Of a DNA stretch of 64,000 bases, positions 63,914-64,000 are shown in pieces. The notes beneath the pieces were generated by a model. It saw only the letters and a list, made by a program, of their open reading frames with translations, did not search any database and had not been told where the DNA came from. The position numbers and the translations under genes are program-made. Position 1 is the stretch's first letter. Every line of letters begins with the position of its first letter. The stretch is from Pseudidiomarina tainanensis (GTDB lineage: Bacteria; Pseudomonadota; Gammaproteobacteria; Enterobacterales; Alteromonadaceae): NCBI RefSeq assembly GCF_004214835.1, contig NZ_PIQJ01000003.1, positions 159,409-223,408 on the forward strand, written 5' to 3'.

Positions 63914-64000
63914 AAACTGAAGAGTTTGATCATGGCTCAGATTGAACGCTGGCGGCAGGCCTAACACATGCAAGTCGAGCGGCAGCGGGGAGTAGCTTGC
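63914..64000 (+). rRNA. 16S ribosomal RNA, 5' end
   Basis: Starts AAACTGAAGAGTTTGATCAT, the conserved 16S 5' end, and continues ATTGAACGCTGGCGGCAGGC and AACACATGCAAGTCGAGCGG. The sequence runs off the window. The V1 region GCAGCGGGGAGTAGCTTGC fits Idiomarinaceae, but this is from memory. Confidence 0.96.

Overview
The window is one contiguous stretch of a gammaproteobacterial chromosome, most likely Idiomarina or Pseudidiomarina (Alteromonadales). This rests on the gene order (ygfB-pepP-ubiH-ubiI, zapA-6S RNA-fau), the NhaD antiporter, the many secreted amidohydrolases and peptidases, and the start of the 16S rRNA at the right edge. The genus call is inference; the class is clear.

Layout: 1-8868 holds serA (cut by the edge), rpiA, fau, a secreted amidohydrolase, 6S RNA, zapA and the ubiquinone hydroxylase operon. 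8870-14451 is a LysR gene divergent from the glycine cleavage genes gcvT-gcvH-gcvP. 14522-19950 is an accessory, partly AT-rich island: a NERD/zinc-ribbon protein, a small PD-(D/E)XK-like nuclease, an IS110-family element with a readable candidate bridge RNA, a nuclease-helicase fusion between two attC-like inverted repeats, and an orphan secreted protein. 19968-26941 carries a Fur-box-preceded cytochrome c-FTR1 iron permease, a vapBC pair, an HDAC-like deacetylase with a CoA-transferase/GNAT fusion, and an atypical Nramp protein. 27036-31916 holds an S10 peptidase interrupted by an in-frame TGA, a Pmp3-type peptide and a propeller-amidohydrolase. 32004-39373 is the glyoxylate shunt region (LysR-aceK, nhaD, aceBA). 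39489-46254 has an SDR, a metallopeptidase and a Pho-box-preceded lipoprotein/TonB-receptor pair. 46291-53979 has tRNA-Phe, speBA, pfkA, an Ldh2-type dehydrogenase, pdxH and a YtcJ-like amidohydrolase. 54170-64000 has a response regulator, DUF1285, nadE-glnB, bamD, rluD-pgeF, clpB, pssA and the promoter and leader of an rRNA operon.

The most notable observation is the IS110-family element at 15847-17344. The 5' non-coding region folds into a closing stem with two stem-loops. Short segments in the two loops match, in the expected orientation, the left flank, the right flank, the right end and the left end of the element, and both junctions share GCG. That is the arrangement expected of a bridge RNA (seekRNA) with target and donor guides. 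It lets the element ends and the empty target site be predicted from sequence alone. Other notable items are the nuclease-helicase cassette, the TGA in the S10 peptidase, the CoA-transferase/GNAT plus deacetylase operon, and the Pho-box-driven receptor pair.
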